A program made the position numbers and the translations under genes. Source: Chitinophaga pinensis (GTDB taxonomy: Bacteria; Bacteroidota; Bacteroidia; Flavobacteriales_D; Crocinitomicaceae). Taken from it: 14,020 nucleotides of DNA. Below the pieces are notes generated by a model. It worked only from the letters and a program-made list of their open reading frames with translations, was not told where the DNA came from and did no database searches. Of this stretch, positions 12,801 through 14,020 are shown in pieces. The stretch covers positions 1 to 14,020 of the forward strand of contig CAMBRH010000060.1 in the NCBI GenBank assembly GCA_945870115.1, written 5' to 3'. The stretch's first letter is position 1, and each line of letters starts with the position of its first letter.

Positions 12801-14020
12801 GACTGGAACTGATTTAAATGGATGTCAAAATACAGATTTAGTTAATATAACAGTAAATGCTCTTCCTGTAATTTCAGCTGGAAGCGATACCACTTTGTGT
12901 GAAAACACAGCGATTACTTTAGTTGGAAGTGGCGCAAACACCTATTCATGGGATAATGGAATTTCTGATGGAGTTTCATTCATACCAATAGTTGGAACAA
13001 CAACTTACACTGTCACAGGATTTGATTTAAATGGCTGTCAAAACACGGATCAGGTTGATATTATTGTAAACGCACTTCCAATAATTGATGCGGGAATAGA
13101 TCAAACGGTTTGTGAAAATACTTCGATCACTTTAAACGGTTCTGGAGCAAACACCTATTCTTGGGATAATGGAATTTCAAATGGAGTTTCATTCACTCCA
13201 GCAGTTGGAACAACAACTTTTACAGTAACTGGTACTGATTTAAACGGATGTCAAAACACAGACTTGGTTGATGTGATAGTAAATGCTCTTCCAACAATTT
13301 CTGCAGGAAATGATACCACTTATTGTGAAAACACATCGATTACTTTATACGGAAGTGGTGGAAATACTTATTCTTGGGACAATGGGATTTCTGACGGAGT
13401 TTCATTCACACCAGCAGTTGGAACAACAACTTATACAGTGACTGGAACTGATTTAAATGGATGTCAAAATACAGATTTAATTAATATTACTGTAAATGCT
13501 CTTCCTATAATTTCTGCTGGAAACGATACCACTTTGTGTGAAAACACTTCGATTGTTTTAGCTGGAAGTGGCGGAAATACTTATTCTTGGGATAATGGAA
13601 TTTCTAATGGAGTTTCCTTCACACCAATAGTTGGAACAACAAGCTACACCGTTACTGGGTCTGATTTAAATGGCTGCCAAAACACGGATCAGCTAAATAT
13701 CATTGTTAACGCATTACCATCAGTTTTTGCAGGTACAGATATTACAGTTTGTGAAAATGATTTGGTAACAAATTCAGCTTTTGGAGCCCTAACTTATACA
13801 TGGGATAATGGGATTACTGATAATGTACCTTTTAATGCTGTCGTAGGAACGACAACATATACAGTGTCAGGAACGGATGCCAATGGTTGTGTTGGAACAG
13901 ACTCAAAAGATATAATCGTAAATCCAGCTGCAAATATAGGTGCAGGTTTAGATCAAGTTGTTTGTGAAAATACTTTGATAACATTAAGTAGCACCGGGGC
14001 ACAGTTTTTAGCTTGGGATA
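9883..14020 (+). CDS. Giant secreted Ig-like repeat protein, probable T9SS-exported surface adhesin (3' end outside window)
   Basis: The frame from ATG 9883 stays open to the window edge: 1379 codons, no stop, read codon by codon. Residues 1-20 (MKNILFTLILLFTFTNTSFS) are a signal peptide, with cleavage probably before QDW. Residues about 21-385 have no family I recognise; they are rich in Asn, Thr, Tyr and Trp and probably all-beta. Residues 387-486 resemble an Ig or cadherin-like domain. Residues 487-566 match the CHU_C-associated Ig-like domain (GDLRWFTDPTGGTTFQVGG...LYYVEG). From residue 567 on there is an array of 71-residue Ig-like units, each with two cysteines. Proteins of this build in Bacteroidota normally end in a type IX secretion or CHU_C sorting domain, expected beyond 14020. 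A role in adhesion or gliding is inferred from architecture. A candidate ECF box lies directly upstream. Confidence 0.92.
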   Translation, partial: MKNILFTLILLFTFTNTSFSQDWKNVPVPIDLVTYSSTNFQYQVDSLGKIYCIYSYTDGSNNILKVDQFDALTQSWLNKWNETLTQAADEIQVDFKDHIIYFSFVSEQTPNPIFNVYQIINETVFHQVQTINANYKQYSQYDFKVGGANKYFWFTAHSNTTDFSLSTFNIGTGTIDTYIIPQFNLQTPSNLEMEQVGDTLWFAAGDTSNRLILVKSHFSAISFNTFDGSAAGIFNDAGNTILGDRTILLSNRVDELSFISTNSVNNRVEYNFTNGALSTASNSGEYYPYPQSTAKSYDNQSAYLLGNFDKYGDFTNLRSKVLKKNFATDVWDTIGVPGNQVFTQNNSAFTNMTLGFSPLTNRFVAGYDSANYYAKKLKVYNVAPDLGSKVVNLNVTLCTNTASVKLFSEFSLFDENKDFLKIVDVLSSDASVINPSNITFSSSQVFKRTFFDVYYSNGTPGNVTLSFNVTDGFDTVAVSVNVTVADYVITSVTNASGCSNSSLTLDATVVSGDLRWFTDPTGGTTFQVGGPFVTGVITSTVLYYVEGVDNNSTCVTPRLLVTGTILALPTVFAGNDTTLCENSIITLTGTGAPTLTWSGGITNGVAFNISGGTQTQTVTGTDANGCQNTDDIVITLNALPFIDAGIDQTICENTSITLVGGGGNTYSWDNGISNGVSFTPAVGTTTFTLTGTDLNGCQNTDLVDVIVNALPIISAVNDTTLCENTSFTLYGSGGNTYSWDNGISDGVSFTPAVGTTTYTVTGTDLNGCQNTDLVNIIVNALPVISAGNDTTLCENTSITLVGSGSNTYSWDNGISDGVSFIPVVGTTTYTVIGFDLNGCQNTDQVDIIVNALPIIDAGIDQTVCENTSITLNGSGANTYSWDNGISNGISFTPAVGTTTFTVTGTDLNGCQNTDLVDVIVNALPTISAGNDTILCENTSFTLYGSGGNTYSWNNGISDGVSFTPAVGTTTYTVTGTDLNGCQNTDLVNITVNALPVISAGSDTTLCENTAITLVGSGANTYSWDNGISDGVSFIPIVGTTTYTVTGFDLNGCQNTDQVDIIVNALPIIDAGIDQTVCENTSITLNGSGANTYSWDNGISNGVSFTPAVGTTTFTVTGTDLNGCQNTDLVDVIVNALPTISAGNDTTYCENTSITLYGSGGNTYSWDNGISDGVSFTPAVGTTTYTVTGTDLNGCQNTDLINITVNALPIISAGNDTTLCENTSIVLAGSGGNTYSWDNGISNGVSFTPIVGTTSYTVTGSDLNGCQNTDQLNIIVNALPSVFAGTDITVCENDLVTNSAFGALTYTWDNGITDNVPFNAVVGTTTYTVSGTDANGCVGTDSKDIIVNPAANIGAGLDQVVCENTLITLSSTGAQFLAWD
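11341..11580 (+). other. CHU_C-associated Ig-like domain (Ig_7 type) within the giant protein
   Basis: The 80 residues from codon 487 show the recognisable pattern: Cys, then strand SLTLDATV, GDLRWFTDPTGG, VGGPFVTGVITSTVLYYVEG, and a closing Cys. In Bacteroidota this domain accompanies gliding-motility-type C-terminal sorting domains, so it supports export by the type IX system. Confidence 0.7.
11581..14020 (+). repeat. In-frame tandem array of 213-nt (71-residue) Ig-like units
   Basis: Eleven complete units begin at 11581, 11794, 12007, 12220, 12433, 12646, 12859, 13072, 13285, 13498 and 13711, and a partial twelfth at 13924. Every interval is exactly 213 nt, with no insertion or deletion. 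A unit starts ALPxI.AGNDTT and continues with LCENTSITL, GSGxNTYSWDNGIS, DGVSFTPAVGTTTYTVTG, TDLNGCQNTD and a closing strand ending IIVN. Cys14 and Cys60 occur in every complete unit, and Trp31 in all but the first, where Trp falls at 31 in a diverged context (LTWSGG). They fit one disulfide and a core Trp of an Ig-like sandwich. Units 1, 11 and 12 at the edges are the most diverged; units 2-10 are close to one another. Confidence 0.95.
11794..13710 (+). repeat. Higher-order repeat: three copies of a three-unit (639-nt) block
   Basis: Units 2-10 fall into three types that recur in fixed order. Type a (units 2, 5, 8) reads IDAGIDQT..CEN and ends DLVDVIVN. Type b (3, 6, 9) reads LYGSGGNTYSW and ends DLVNI or DLINI. 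Type c (4, 7, 10) ends NTDQVDIIVN or NTDQLNIIVN; units 4 and 7 also share SFIP and GFDLNGC. The blocks are 11794-12432, 12433-13071 and 13072-13710. A hand comparison of units 5 and 8 finds 11 differing bases of 213, of which 10 are synonymous. Confidence 0.9.

Noticed and set aside
11581..14020. Regularly spaced 213-nt repeats resembling a CRISPR-like or satellite array
   Set aside because: The repeats are contiguous without spacers, read in one open frame and encode similar protein units with mainly synonymous changes. They are protein-domain repeats.

Overview
The window looks like a chromosomal segment of a low-GC member of the Bacteroidota, most likely Flavobacteriales (Crocinitomicaceae or Flavobacteriaceae type). 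The evidence is the AT-rich sequence, start regions that mostly lack a Shine-Dalgarno motif but carry TAnnTTTG-like -7 boxes, a FecR/ECF-sigma pair, a CrtD-type carotenoid desaturase, many lipoproteins, and a very large secreted protein made of Ig-like repeats of the kind exported by the type IX secretion system. No database search was possible. Family calls come from motifs read in the translations.

Layout. At the left, on the + strand, are a PHP-family (CpsB/YwqE-type) phosphatase (45-791) and dprA (898-1998), closed by a bidirectional terminator (2004-2029). Next is a minus-strand block, read right to left: a CrtD-like carotenoid desaturase (6641-5178), an OmpA-domain lipoprotein (5129-4221) with its own terminator, an ECF sigma factor with a TTG start (4120-3560), a FecR-type anti-sigma factor (3490-2603), and a small secreted protein (2531-2082). 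On the + strand after the divergent gap are two overlapping lipoprotein genes (6791-7462 and 7459-8268), radA (8369-9733), and a giant secreted protein starting at 9883 that is still open at the window edge (at least 1379 residues).

Main observation. A 44-nt bipartite element, CCTTTrGGGGT then 13 nt then a TTGTCTTA-containing half, occurs three times with identical internal spacing. One copy precedes the fecR-like gene, one the small secreted-protein gene, and the third lies just before the giant repeat protein, more than 6 kb away on the other strand. GGGGT and GTCTTA are 16 nt apart, the geometry of ECF sigma promoters. I infer that the sigma factor at 3560-4120 recognises this element and controls its own anti-sigma factor, a small periplasmic protein and the giant surface protein. 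The sigma gene itself lacks the box and appears to be read from a housekeeping-type promoter. The predicted circuit is a constant sigma supply, negative feedback through FecR, and a surface adhesin as output. I see no TonB/SusC receptor gene beside the FecR pair.

The giant protein has a signal peptide, an N-terminal region of unknown fold, one CHU_C-associated Ig-like domain, and then a tandem array of 71-residue (213-nt) Ig-like units. All eleven complete units are exactly 213 nt long. Units 2-10 show a second layer, a three-unit (639-nt) super-repeat present three times, with mostly synonymous differences between equivalent units. The other genes are ordinary for the group. No tRNA, rRNA, CRISPR array or insertion sequence was seen, and no gene-free stretch exceeds about 150 bases.
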